A stretch of DNA of 64,000 nucleotides, taken from the NCBI GenBank assembly GCA_963920635.1, contig OY987304.1, positions 36,270,365 through 36,334,364 on the forward strand. The letters run 5' to 3'. Below are positions 11,601-20,472 of the stretch, piece by piece. Source of the stretch: Pseudeuparius sepicola. Its lineage: Eukaryota; Arthropoda; Insecta; Coleoptera; Anthribidae. A model generated the notes under the pieces. It was given only the letters and a program-made list of their open reading frames with translations, was not told the DNA's origin and ran no database searches. Within the stretch, counting starts at the first letter, position 1; every line of letters starts with the position of its first letter. The position numbers and the translations under genes were made by a program.

Positions 11601-12300
11601 CAATCCAGCACATAACAGGAGGATGTCAGATGTTCGCATCAACGGAATATAAGGAACGACACGATTCGGTTGCCAAGATCTTGCACCAGGAACTGGCGGA
11701 AAAGCTGCTGCTTGTGCAGGCAGAGAGGGTCCCATATTACAACTACACACCTGAGCCTGTTCTTGAGAACAGCAACTACAAGATGTACTGGGATCGTACA
11801 GTTCTGACAGATCAACGAGTTGCCCATAACAGACCGGACCTTATAATAGTTGATAAAATTTCTAGGCAGACAACTCTGATTGATGTGGCCATCCCGAACA
11901 ACAACAACCTGCGTGTGAAGCAAGTCGAGAAGATCGCGAAGTACAGAGATTTAGAAGAACGAATTAGAAGGCAATGGGAAATGGAGAACGTCCAGACGAT
12001 TCCAATCATCATGTCAACAACTGGTGTTATACCAAAAAGTTTGCTGAGAAACATCAAGGAGCTGGGTCTAACTGATAGTCTTTACAGGTCCATGCAGAAA
12101 GCGGTACTACTTGCGACAGCCCGAACCGTCAGGAAATTCATGGGGAATGCAGGATCATCCAACAACATCAATGTCACCTAAGGCCCGATAACATGGCAAG
12201 GGTCTCGTCCGAGCCAGATCCTTTTGGTATCCGGGATACCCGGGATCTGAGTGAATGTTCCCCGTAGAGGGAGTGCGAATGCCTTTTGGCTAAGTCGAGA
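8684..12300 (+). mobile_element. Dong/R4 non-LTR retrotransposon, copy 3 (5' truncated, ORF body intact)
   Basis: The copy starts within what is the extreme N-terminal coding region of copy 2 (equivalent to about 5094) and ends with the shared 3'UTR followed by a TAA tract. It has no stops or frameshifts after its first in-frame ATG. Compared with copy 2 it retains the 54-bp segment missing there. Confidence 0.88.
8786..12181 (+). CDS. Dong/R4 polyprotein: Myb-like, reverse transcriptase, CCHC, restriction-like endonuclease
   Basis: 1131 codons from the first in-frame ATG to TAA. Residues ~1-65 (KWTVSMNESIMRIF onward) look like a Myb/SANT-type helical domain used by this clade for DNA binding. 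RT motif A has its aspartate at ~521 (AYVDYKKAFD), motif B is RRGIFQGDSLSPLW, and motif C is YMDD at ~628-631. A zinc knuckle lies at C930/C934/H942/C947. The restriction-like endonuclease core RPD (1016-1018) is followed by D1033. This is the single-ORF architecture of R2/R4-type elements. The upstream ~90 residues found in copy 2 are lost, and there is no 5'UTR, so translation in the cell is doubtful although the protein body is intact. Confidence 0.9.
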   Translation: MKWTVSMNESIMRIFYRVTNLGQEIIGYRQQLHAEFCREFPHMQVSEQRVSDQYRTILRNNRIPETRLNAIKREVELEIHGEHIDIDDNNSGELQEPGQQLEAETVEPTTESLESVNEEHFEGLDTHMRQAVLRYEGTDPLSRPPLPRLNSSRKLAIVLDLMNTRILPSYVSVTPTLERMHMLIYCAATAVITVMGAKIRTAQELNRARPEPRMAQWEMRLNRKIESLRKDIGQVTEYIRGVRTRRIQRAVQAIMSRTQMHSRHDPANITAQQCLDTLKQKLSVFAGRLRRYKASNNRKRDNKLFERSEKGFYRAFNSSADATNASYPSREQVDGFWRNQLATPGPYNVSASWISEEREMGRNYSQMQHEQFTTAEVSDVIKNSHNWKAPGPDHLQNYWIKKLWCTHEQITALINEVLLDPLKMPLFLTQGATYLLPKDQRNTDSPAKYRPITCLPTLYKIITSCLTQRIYAHCERNNIIAMQQKGCSKGAMGCKEQLIIDSVICNQAHSKQRNLHMAYVDYKKAFDSVPHDWLTGILKLYKIDHHTVSFLEHVMTTWRTKIQLRTANSNIETDTINIRRGIFQGDSLSPLWFCMAMNPLSHRLNSTKYGFAIKSNNAEAIKLNHLLYMDDLKLIAATKNQLTQMLKIVEEFSRDIGMLFGLDKCRTLNIIRGKLEQSAHEMQNGQEIEAMSMGDTYKYLGMKQAQRIDHRTMKTDLTNEFIKRVRQVVRTDLNSRNLFKTLNTYACSVLSYSFGIVNWTNTDINNLQRKVRTLLTKAHKHHPRSAVERTTLPRQLGGRGLADLSKQLDQQILNLRNYFYRQANSSTLHRVICGADVSTPLRLTEHERQNHHRTDNDKLQRWLGKPLHGRHPNEVNQEHVDKLASNYWLTSGRMFPETEGFLLAIQDQVIPTRNYLKFIVGDASVVDDRCRYGCPTSETIQHITGGCQMFASTEYKERHDSVAKILHQELAEKLLLVQAERVPYYNYTPEPVLENSNYKMYWDRTVLTDQRVAHNRPDLIIVDKISRQTTLIDVAIPNNNNLRVKQVEKIAKYRDLEERIRRQWEMENVQTIPIIMSTTGVIPKSLLRNIKELGLTDSLYRSMQKAVLLATARTVRKFMGNAGSSNNINVT

Positions 12301-12320
12301 TAATAATAATAATAATAATA
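12301..12320. repeat. (TAA)n tract at the 3' end of Dong copy 3
   Basis: About seven TAA units follow the conserved end of copy 3, then unrelated sequence begins. It is the right edge of the microsatellite that received the elements. Confidence 0.85.
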
Positions 12321-13600
12321 TTTCAAACAGGTCCGCATAATCCGTCCATGTAATCGACGGGTTCTATAGTTCTCCGGCATTAAGTGATCGGCCGTCTGGT
12401 CCGCCTGGTGTCTTCAACCCGCTGAGTAAGCCGACTAGACCGATATTTTTAGTTTGCTTTGCTAAACTGCAGATTCGAGCAATAATTATTGGAATAATCA
12501 CTGTTTCCGTAGTCAGGGTAGTGAGAAGATTGTTCCAAGAGCGTATGTTGGGGCTATCCCAAACCGGAAAACCTATAACCGTGGATTAGTGTAGTGCTGG
12601 GAGAGCATTCCGGACCTATTATAACCCGGAGAGACTAGCCGACCTTACTCTGCTTAATCTTAGAATTATTCCCGCCGACCGTGTAGCTTACAAAGTGTTT
12701 CCGAATTTCATCTGGGTCAAACCGGGCCGAGGAAATAATTTGTTTGTAAATAATTAGTTTTTAATTTATCATTAATTATTGTACATAGTTGAGGACAATA
12801 TATATGGTAATTTGGGAATTAGTGTTTGATTTCATCCCCCTGCACACCTCCCTAGCTCAACCATCTCTGGACCGAGAGAGGCCAAATAACAACTAGAGGC
12901 ACAAATTACCTTACCTTGTTTAACCCAATGTATATTAGGTATCATGATATTACCTTTATCCAAACAAACATTCCTTCTCTTGGCACTGATCACGAGATTT
13001 CCAAATTCGAGTTAAAAAAATTTAGTAATTAGGAAAATTTCGAATGAAATATTTCAAAAGTGGAAAAAGATAATGGCAGAAAGTTTTATCCATCATTTTA
13101 ACCGCCGAGAGGATTATACAGTGATATTCATAAAATTTGCACCACATGGGAGCAAATTTTATCATTCGATTTTTTGAAAATGTTGGGTAAGTAGAAAATA
13201 AAAATTGCGTTGACTGACATTTTAATTCACCAGTCAACGAAAATAGGTTAAATCGCTGCATTATTATTATAATAATTTATAGTGGATTTAAAGTTTTACA
13301 CTGTTCCTTGGTATTTTGGTATATCTAAGTATGATTATTGTGTTATTATAGAAGAATCTCGTAGTGTTTTGTTTACATTGGTTTATTACACTTCTTTATT
13401 TTAACCGTGAACCAAAACGCAATTTCCAAGAGTGGTTGCAGAGGATTTTCCGTCGGTTTCGTTGATTCTATATTCCACAGCCGACCCTTTTTTCGAAAGT
13501 GGTTAATCGTGAATCGAAAAATTCTTTTATATATCGAATTTTCAAGGTTATTTTTGGTACCGGAGGAAAGTAAGATACCCCATTAAGAGATTTACCACCT
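12321..13600. other. Non-coding stretch, no recognised feature
   Basis: Moderate GC to ~12720, then AT-rich. No open frame with recognisable motifs and no terminal repeats found. A minus-strand frame of 79 codons near 13022-13261 looks random. Confidence 0.4.
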
Positions 13601-13990
13601 CCTTCGATTCTTAGAACGGCTCTATCCGAGGTTGTCGAAAGACTTTTGCGAAAAAAGCCGCCAATGTCCGTGGGCAGGGGTTGTAAGATTTTCCGCTATT
13701 ATTCAGGCAATCTAAGGCCAACCTAACAGTGACGAATTTACTGTTTTTTGCACTGTGACTGGCAATGTCACGTAAGGTAATGTCGCGTAATAAGATGTTA
13801 CATTTTCCGTCACTTACGCTTTTAAGGTTATCGCTGGCTTTCAAACCGCGAGAGAGGGGAGGGGAAATTGCAACGTTGTCAGTTGAACGCCTTGCGACCG
13901 CACGTATTGGGACGATTTCAAGGGCCGTGCGTTTTGGGTTCAATTCACCTAAAGTGGGACTTGACGTCACAGCCCATTCCTGTCAATTTG
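13601..13990. other. CpG-containing block with overlapping open frames, unassigned
   Basis: This block is richer in CpG than its surroundings and is open on the minus strand for 119 codons (13611-13970) and on the plus strand for 77 codons (13765-13998). Neither shows a domain I recognise. A CRE-like TGACGTCA lies near 13963-13970. It could be part of a mobile element or a regulatory block. Confidence 0.3.
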
Positions 13991-14888
13991 TAATTTAAAA
14001 TTAAAAATTGGGGGAAATCGGGTTTGTCTTGGAAATATCGGAAACAGTTAAGTGTTCGCCTTCGATCGACCTTGGTTTGAATCGAGGTTTAGAGGCAGAC
14101 TGCACGCGCACATGTCTTTATTGAAAAATACTGCTGCTGTCCAAGAGCGCTGGGCAAATTGTGGATTCACAGCATTGCTCCTTAATAGCTTTATTTTTGT
14201 GTGATTTACTAATTGTCTAAGTAATATATATTTTTCTCATTTGTGGTAGACTTTATGAATAGCACTGTAGATAAAAAAATTCAAAAATATGTGACGTGTT
14301 CTATTAATAAACACAAGGTTAGTTTTAACGGCTTTTTGCAACAGCCTGTATAAAATTTGGTACAACATTTAAAAAAATACCTACAATTTTCTGTATGGAA
14401 AGATTTTGTTAGTGAACAAATATTTAAAAAGTTATAGTATATGAATAGATTATTCCATTCTTTTGCCCTACTCTGCATGTCGATAGTTATTTGTTTTTAC
14501 AAACTTTTAAGAATTGGCAATTAGTTTTTTCTTCCCAACTTTGCGAAAGTTGCACCTCCTCTCAACCAACCCTCAAAAATGTATCTAGAATTATGTACAA
14601 AATGAGCTCAAGTTTAAAACTGTGAATTATTTTTTAAATTTTAAAGAGATAATTAATGAAAACATCCAGCTTTGCTCTCTACATTCTATCAGAAAACAAT
14701 TTTTTATCTTAAACTTTATACTCAAAATAGTACTCTAGAAAATTTATGCATAGAACTCCCATGGTAGAACCATGCATATGGATTTACGTTAATTACGGAA
14801 CACCCTTTATATTGATGTAATAAATCCTGCTCTCCAGTTCCTTTGTATTAATTTTTCTTTCTTGATACTGTCCAATAGAACTCAGATT
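13991..14888. other. AT-rich non-coding stretch
   Basis: No coding potential, tandem repeat or clear TIR noticed; scattered A/T homopolymers only. Confidence 0.4.
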
Positions 14889-15150
14889 ACGTCGTGTATC
14901 TGGGAAAGGTGCCACCTCGGCCCCCGATTATCTGCCTAATTACGTTTTTCTTTCCTTGGCAGCATTTTCCCCGCTTCTCTCGGTGCTCCCCGAGGCATCA
15001 ATGCGATAATGCCCCAGTTACAGCGAGACGAACGCCGAGCATTACGTCAGGATTTTCGTTTCCTCCCCTCCAAATATTTGATGAGCTCCGCTCTGGGGCT
15101 GAGGACGGAATCTTTTTTATGAAGCGGCAGACGTCTTTAATCTGACAGTA
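14889..15150 (+). repeat. Dispersed repeat A, copy 1 (paired with 20216-20472)
   Basis: Aligns by eye with 20216-20472 in the same orientation. Shared blocks include AATTACGTTTTTCTT, CAGTTACAG.GAGACGAACGC, GGATTTTCGTTTCCTCCCC and AAATATTTGATGAGCT. Identity looks like 75-80% with small indels, so it is an old duplication or an ancient repeat family. No ORF. Confidence 0.7.
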
Positions 15151-15281
15151 TCAATGTGGAAAATAGATTACCTCCTAAATAATATTCTATATGGAAAGGG
15201 TGGGAAACGTATAGTACTTGAATAGCAGGAACGATATAATTCGGTAAACAATAGCGGTTATAATACTAACGATTTATGTTT

Positions 15282-15929
15282 GGAAGTGGCTATTTATACG
15301 TCCGACGGATACAAACGTCAGTATACGTCTTGCGCTCTCATTGGCGGGCTGAGTCACGTGACTTCTTTGGACGTGCATTTAACACGTCCGAAGCCGAAGT
15401 AAACTAATATTTAGATACGTCGGAAGTGCATTTTTCTCAAGCATCTTTGCAATAAGGAGCGTATGCACGGCTCGTTTTTAGGGGATACACCTCAGACTAA
15501 TTAGTCTGAGGGATAGACGCTGCCGTATGAAAAAAGAAGGGGGCATTCGCACCATCTTGTGGCAGTCGGCAGCGTTGCGCGCTGCCGTATGAAAAAAGAA
15601 GTGGTAATAATTTCCAATGGTGTAACCCACCCCCGATTTTCTTGAAATTTTGGCTACCCCCCGACATTCGGCGCGGTTATTACATCATTGTAAATAATTA
15701 CCACTTAATTTTCATTCGGCAGCGCCCATCGCGGAAAAAGTAGGGCATACACAATATTAGGTATGAATAACCTCGGACATCATCCAATCGACTTAGTAAA
15801 CAAGCCGATTCATATAATCCATCGGACGGTAGAAGTAAAAGGTTATGTGTCACGTGACTCAATCGACCAATGAGAGCGCAAGACGTATACTGACGCTTGT
15901 ATCCGTCGGACGTATAAAGATCCACTTCC
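15282..15929. mobile_element. MITE-like element with 81-bp terminal inverted repeats
   Basis: The left end (15282-15362, starting GGAAGTGG) is the near-perfect reverse complement of the right end (15849-15929, ending CCACTTCC). Both arms are 81 bp and contain TACGTCCGACGGATACAA, CTTGCGCTCTCATTGG and TCACGTGAC. No coding capacity inside. No convincing target-site duplication could be read at the edges, so the superfamily is undetermined. Inside are a 22-bp perfect palindrome and a 22-bp direct repeat (15518-15539 and 15580-15601). Confidence 0.8.
15490..15511. repeat. Perfect 22-bp palindrome inside the MITE
   Basis: The sequence is its own reverse complement: arm CCTCAGACTAA followed at once by its complement. 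It has no spacer, so it can extrude only as a cruciform or serve as a dimeric protein site. Confidence 0.85.
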
Positions 15930-16133
15930 TTTACGTTTTGATTGCACAGTGACCTGCTTGCATCTAAATGATGTTTGGTAAATACAGATTTACTGGTTTA
16001 ACGCAATCGTGTGCATTATCTGCCGAGTAAATAATTAATCGATGCTAGTGGAATTGACGTGGGTTGAATTCACTCAGTTAATGATTTAAACAAGGTGATA
16101 ACATAATTTATTTTGCAATCGCATAATATAGGT

Positions 16134-16318
16134 AGGATGATTTTTTAGGACCACTGAGATTTTCTCATTATATATACAAAAAACAAATGGAATTTTGGAC
16201 AGCTAGGTGACGCTGAAAACAAAATCTGCTTATATAACCAACTTCGGGCAATATAAAAAAATTAAATTGAGAAAAAGTATTAATAGCCGTAGCATTAATT
16301 TATTATAGGGTAACCCAA
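16134..16318 (+). mobile_element. Partial copy of a foldback/MITE family (AGGATGATTTTTTAGG end)
   Basis: Begins with AGGATGATTTTTTAGGACC, as at 44769, and continues with TTTTGGACAGCTAGGTGACGCTG and AATAGCCGTAGCATTAAT, which have clear counterparts at 44769-45374 and 52922-54413. Only the left part is present. Confidence 0.65.
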
Positions 16319-16408
16319 CACCCTCTAACCCCTTCTAGTAGCTGTAGAAGACGCTACTAACTAATATCAATTGGAATAAATAACACCGATTAGCCGATGG
16401 AACCCGTA

Positions 16409-16492
16409 TCTCCGGTAGCTTAGTGGGTTAAGTGCCTACGGCCACAGTAGGAGTCCCGGGTTCGAGTCCCGACTGGAGTGCATTTTTTTTTT
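16409..16492 (+). tRNA. tRNA-like sequence with Pol III A and B boxes (pseudo-tRNA or SINE head)
   Basis: Positions 16409-16480 fold as a cloverleaf: acceptor TCTCCGG with CTGGAGT (first pair mismatched, one wobble), D-stem GCTT/AAGT, anticodon stem CCTAC/GTAGG, T-arm CGGG-TTCGAGT-CCCG. The A box (TAGCTTAGTGGG) and B box (GGTTCGAGTCC) match consensus and a T-run from 16483 gives a Pol III stop. The 7-nt anticodon loop is GGCCACA, lacking U33; the positional anticodon would be CCA. No long tail was traced, so a degenerate tRNA or a tRNA-derived SINE head are both possible. Confidence 0.5.
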
Positions 16493-16590
16493 CAATTGAT
16501 AAGCTTCACCTGACACGCTACTATTTACTAAAATATCCTTTGTTAGTGTATTAAATTTTTTTTTCTTTGATTATATTTTATTGATATAGG

Positions 16591-16832
16591 GTGTCCAGCT
16601 TTAAAACTGCACAAATCCGTAAAATCTCAATTTTTGGAGATAATCGCCTAAACTTTTTTTTGTTTGAAAAGCCTTCAAAAAACGCTTCTTTTAACCTTCC
16701 TACCATTTCCAAAAAGCATATCCAGGGCCGGCTGCGATTTTTTTATACCCTCGATTTTCACGAAAACCATTTAGCGATTTTTTTATTTAAAATCTTACAC
16801 CACAGCGTTAATCAGAACACCCCAAAACCCCT
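16591..16832 (+). repeat. Dispersed repeat B, copy 1 (paired with 18929-19130)
   Basis: Starts AGGGTGTCCAGCTTTAAA and shares with 18929-19130 the blocks TTTTTTTGTTTGAAA.GCCTTCAAAAA, CGCTTCTTTT.ACCTTCCT, CAGGGCCGGCTGCGATTTTTTT and CAGCGTTAATCAGAACACCCC. The two copies lie on either side of the foldback element in the same orientation. Confidence 0.7.
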
Positions 16833-17224
16833 ATATAGGGTGATTCAGTTTTAATTTGCAACACTTCAACAGGTGATAGAAAACCAAAAAATAACCGCAC
16901 TTTCTTCTATAAACTATATCATTTTAAGGCCTTATAAAAAAGTTACAGGGTGTTAAAGTTGCAAGAAATATGTGGAATTTATTGAATATTTTACAAACTA
17001 GGTGAGATATTTAAGTCATATTTGGTACACGTTATAACGGCATGGGTTAGCATAAAACCTGTTAATATCAACCATCTTGAACAACCAGTGGCGTATAAAT
17101 GGGTAATTAGTATAATTTATTTTAGAAAAAAAATAGAACCACCTTTTATAGCAATAAAATGTATTCAAATTCTTATGTAAATTTTTATTGTAAACAAAAA
17201 CGTTTTCTTAGCATTTTTTCATAT

Positions 17225-17953
17225 AAATAATAATAATAATAATAATAATAATAAGGTTTTTATTTAACAAACAATTGAAATTACAATATCCAGAGGTACA
17301 ATTCTTTATTGTTAAAATAAAAACAAATAAATCACAGAAACTATACGTAAGTAGTTTGTGCGTGATATAATTAAAGCAATACATAATACACAGATTTTCT
17401 ATTGTTAGTGCAAATACAAATAAATCGCAGAAACTGTTCAGAAGCAATGAATTCATCTGACAGAGACACAAACACACAGTCACATCCAGGGTGGCGTCAT
17501 GTTAAGGTAAGTAAGTCAAAATCCGGTAAGTAATGTATATTCATATTATGTTAGTAAAGTCAAATTCAGGTAGGTACACGTGGTTTATAAAGTTTATTTT
17601 TGAATTTAACAACTTTCTTTCCTTTTTTTTAATTTTTTATAATTGCATGAATAATTTCTCTATTGTTTTCATTCCACCAATCTTTAATTTTTTTCTTAAA
17701 CCCGCTTGTTCCGATTTTTGATTTAACTTCTTCTGGTAAGATATTGATAAATTTTGGGGCAAGGTGGTTGGCGTATTTTTGTCCAATGGACTTCATAGCT
17801 CTGGGAACATTGTAATTAGTATCTCTATATCGTGTTGGATAGTTATGAGCAACATCTTCTAGCTAAATTTTACCGCTATTTACATATATCAAAGTTTTTT
17901 GGAAAAATAGCCGACGAATATCAAATATACCACTTTCTCTATACAGTAGTTCG
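17225..17953 (-). mobile_element. 3' fragment of a CR1/jockey-type LINE inserted in the foldback element
   Basis: The insertion point is defined by the uninterrupted sequence in the opposite foldback arm. Read on the minus strand, the element ends in an AT-rich 3'UTR with a (TTA)n tail at 17225-17250 and is 5' truncated near 17953. A C-terminal RT-ORF remnant lies inside. Confidence 0.75.
17629..17871 (-). pseudogene. C-terminal end of a LINE ORF2-type protein
   Basis: On the minus strand the frame reads HNYPTRYRDTNYNVP, AHLAPKFINILPEE-like and KIKDWWNENN segments before TAA. This pattern (H-N-Y-x-T-R, a hydrophobic block, LPEEVK) is typical of the tail of CR1/jockey-group RT proteins. All catalytic motifs are missing because of 5' truncation. 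Confidence 0.65.
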
Positions 17954-18783
17954 GTGTCATGGTTTCATAGCAAATTTGATTTTTTCGTAATATTTCGGGG
18001 TACTTCTGAAAAATTATCTAAAAAAATTTGCTCCATAAGTAACACTTAAAGTAGAAATAATGTGTTTGCTACCTGAAATAAAGTAACTTATTCCAATAAA
18101 CTCACCTATTTAAGGCTATACTTTTGAAGATACAGGGATTAAAACATTTAAGGAAGATACATGCAATTAATGTTACGCTCTGTATCTTGAAAAGTAAAAC
18201 CTTGAATGGGTAAGTTTATTGGGGAAAGTTACTGTATTTAAAGTAAAAAACACATTTTTTCTACTTTGAGGGTTACTAATGGAGAAAAGTTTTAAGGTAA
18301 TTTTTCAGTACCCCGAAATAATACGAAAAAATCGAATTTGCTATGAAACCATGACACATATGAAAAAATGCTAAGAGAACGTTTTTGTTTACAATAAAAA
18401 TTTACATAAGAATTTGAATACATTTTATTGCTATACAAGGTGATTCTATTTTTTTTCTAAAATAAATTATACTAATTACCCATTTCTACGCCACTGGTTG
18501 TTCAAGATGGTTGATATTAACAGGTTTTATGCTAACCCATGCCGTTATAACGTGTACCAAATATGACTTAAATATCTCAACTAGTTTGTAAAATATTCAA
18601 TAAATTCCAGATATTTCTTGCAACTTTAACACCCTGTAACTTTTTTAAGGTCTTAAAATGATATAGTTTATAGAAGAAAGTGCGGTTATTTTTTGGTTTT
18701 CTATCACCTGTTGAAGTGTTGCAGATTAAAACTGAATCACCCTGTATATCAAATTTAAGCAAAACAGGAATTTTAAAGGCATC

Positions 18784-18926
18784 TTGGAAAATAGTGATAG
18801 TGAATTGGTGGTAAAGTGGTACTTCAACACCTCGCTGGTCTACCAGTGGATACCAGGTAGAACTTTTTAAAATAAAATGAATGGATCTAGAAGTTCAAAG
18901 CAGCCCTAATCCATTCGTATAAATAT
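18784..18926 (+). repeat. Dispersed repeat C, copy 1 (inverted match to 49122-49265)
   Basis: Blocks such as AATAGTGATAGTGAATTGG, CTACCAGTGGATACCAGGTA and GCAGCCCTAATCCATTCGTA appear as reverse complements at 49122-49265, at roughly 90% identity. Confidence 0.8.
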
Positions 18927-18928
18927 AC

Positions 18929-19130
18929 AGGGTGTCTACTTTTAAGTGTATACAAATCGATAAAAAATGTATTTTGTGAGATATTTCCAAAAACCTTTTT
19001 TTGTTTGAAAGGCCTTCAAAAACCGCTTCTTTTGACCTTCCTGCAAATCCAGGGCCGGCTGCGATTTTTTTATTTAAAATCTGACCCCACAGCGTTAATC
19101 AGAACACCCCAAAACCCCTATATACCAAAT
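18929..19130 (+). repeat. Dispersed repeat B, copy 2
   Basis: Second copy of the repeat at 16591-16832, starting AGGGTGTCTACTTTTAAG and ending at CCCCTATATA. It carries a short internal deletion relative to copy 1. Confidence 0.7.
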
Positions 19131-20215
19131 TTTAATAAAAAATATACAGGTAGTTCCATTATGCAGGGTGTCAAAGTTGAGCAAAATAGGAATTTTAGAG
19201 GCATCTGGCGAGTCAAGTGTGCCATGGAATCCCTTCAAAACAGTTGAGTGGTTAACAGGACCACTCAAAATGTTGGTGTGAAAATATTTACTATAAAAAT
19301 ATACAGGGTATTTTTCTTTGAGCCATCTCAAAATTCTGAAATTTTATAAAATTTATACGGATCAAGATTGCTCTGGAATCATTGAAAAAATAGTGATAAA
19401 CACAAAAGTAATTTATTTGTTTACAAAATGCCAACCAACAAATAAAAACAATTTAAATTATTGGACCTATCTCAACAAAGTCACTGTCTAAGATGATACA
19501 TTTTCTGTGCATTTCCTGTTGTGGCACACCAGCAACCTTAACTGAAATGAACTTACTGACTGGCAGGTTTCTGTACTTTTTAGATTTAGTTCGTTTATAG
19601 TGTGTGGAGCGTTTTTAATATACTCGATTTTTAACCCGTATAAAGTTCCAAAAATTCAGTAATTTTTTTTTTTCGAAGAACGAGTATGTTGCATGGTATT
19701 TTGCGGTGAAACAGTGATAGATAGGGTAAAATGCCAAGAGGTATTTTTTGTTCGATATTGTGTTCTATATCTGTCTGTTATAATGAGCAAGCTACCTTCA
19801 AATGCCTTTTTCTAGCACCCGTGAAAGCTTGTCGTAAATAAGCCGCAACACCTTGTATATTAGCGATTTTTTCAGAAGAATTTTTATTTTATACTCGTAT
19901 TCAACATCATTAAAAATCCCCTTATCCCAAATTTGAACAGGATCATCAACGTAACTACGTTTTTCCAGTCGGTAAAATAAAATATTTTATTATGTAATTT
20001 TTTTTGTTATTTTATTTAATGCCATATTATTGTATAGCCAATATCTCAATCCATTCGAAAACTACATCGACGGAACACACTCACACACAGGCAGACATAA
20101 GTTTTCGATGTTTTAGAACATGTTATATAAAGCGATTTAGCGAATAGGTATCAATTATTTATTATTATTTTGAGGAAACAACATTTCCACTTACGTAATG
20201 ATGTGTGAATAACTG
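19131..20215. other. Non-coding stretch with fragments of CAGGGTG-type repeats
   Basis: Contains CAGGGTGTCAAAG near 19165 and CAGGGTATTTTTC near 19305, typical of short insect TIR repeats, but no complete element could be delimited. The rest is AT-rich without coding signal. Confidence 0.4.
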
Positions 20216-20472
20216 TAAAATTTGCCACGTCGGAGCCAGGATTATCAGCATAATTACGTTTTTCTTCGTCGGTTTTAAGCTTTTCCTGCTCCTCAAGTCC
20301 TCTTCGATGCGAAAGTATCACTGCGATAATACCCAGTTACAGTGAGACGAACGCAGGGCATTACGACGGGATTTTCGTTTCCTCCCCGCTAAATATTTGA
20401 TGAGCTGTGCTCTGGGGCTGAGGAGCGATTCTTATTTATGGAACGGACGTTTGACGCCTTTAATGTGGCTGA
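20216..20472 (+). repeat. Dispersed repeat A, copy 2
   Basis: Diverged direct copy of 14889-15150. CpG-containing blocks such as GAGACGAACGC and GATTTTCGTTTCCTCCCC are kept better than the sequence between them. Confidence 0.7.

Larger units (their letters stand above)
16836..18744. mobile_element. Palindromic foldback element with AGGGTGATTCAG ends, split by a LINE fragment
   Basis: The left end (AGGGTGATTCAGTTTTAAT) is the reverse complement of the right end at about 18744, and nearly the whole element folds back on itself. Left arm 16836-17224 plus 17954-18140 matches right arm 18165-18744, at well over 90% in the outer part and lower near the centre (~18150). TATA-type dinucleotides flank both ends. 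The left arm is interrupted at 17224/17225 by a LINE 3' fragment that the right arm lacks. No coding capacity. Confidence 0.8.

Noticed and set aside
13611..13970. 119-codon minus ORF as a gene
   Set aside because: No recognisable domain, no splice or promoter context, and an overlapping open frame on the other strand; it reflects low stop density in a GC-richer block.
16409..16480. Functional tRNA-Trp (CCA)
   Set aside because: U33 is missing, the first acceptor pair is mismatched and the T-stem has a mismatch.
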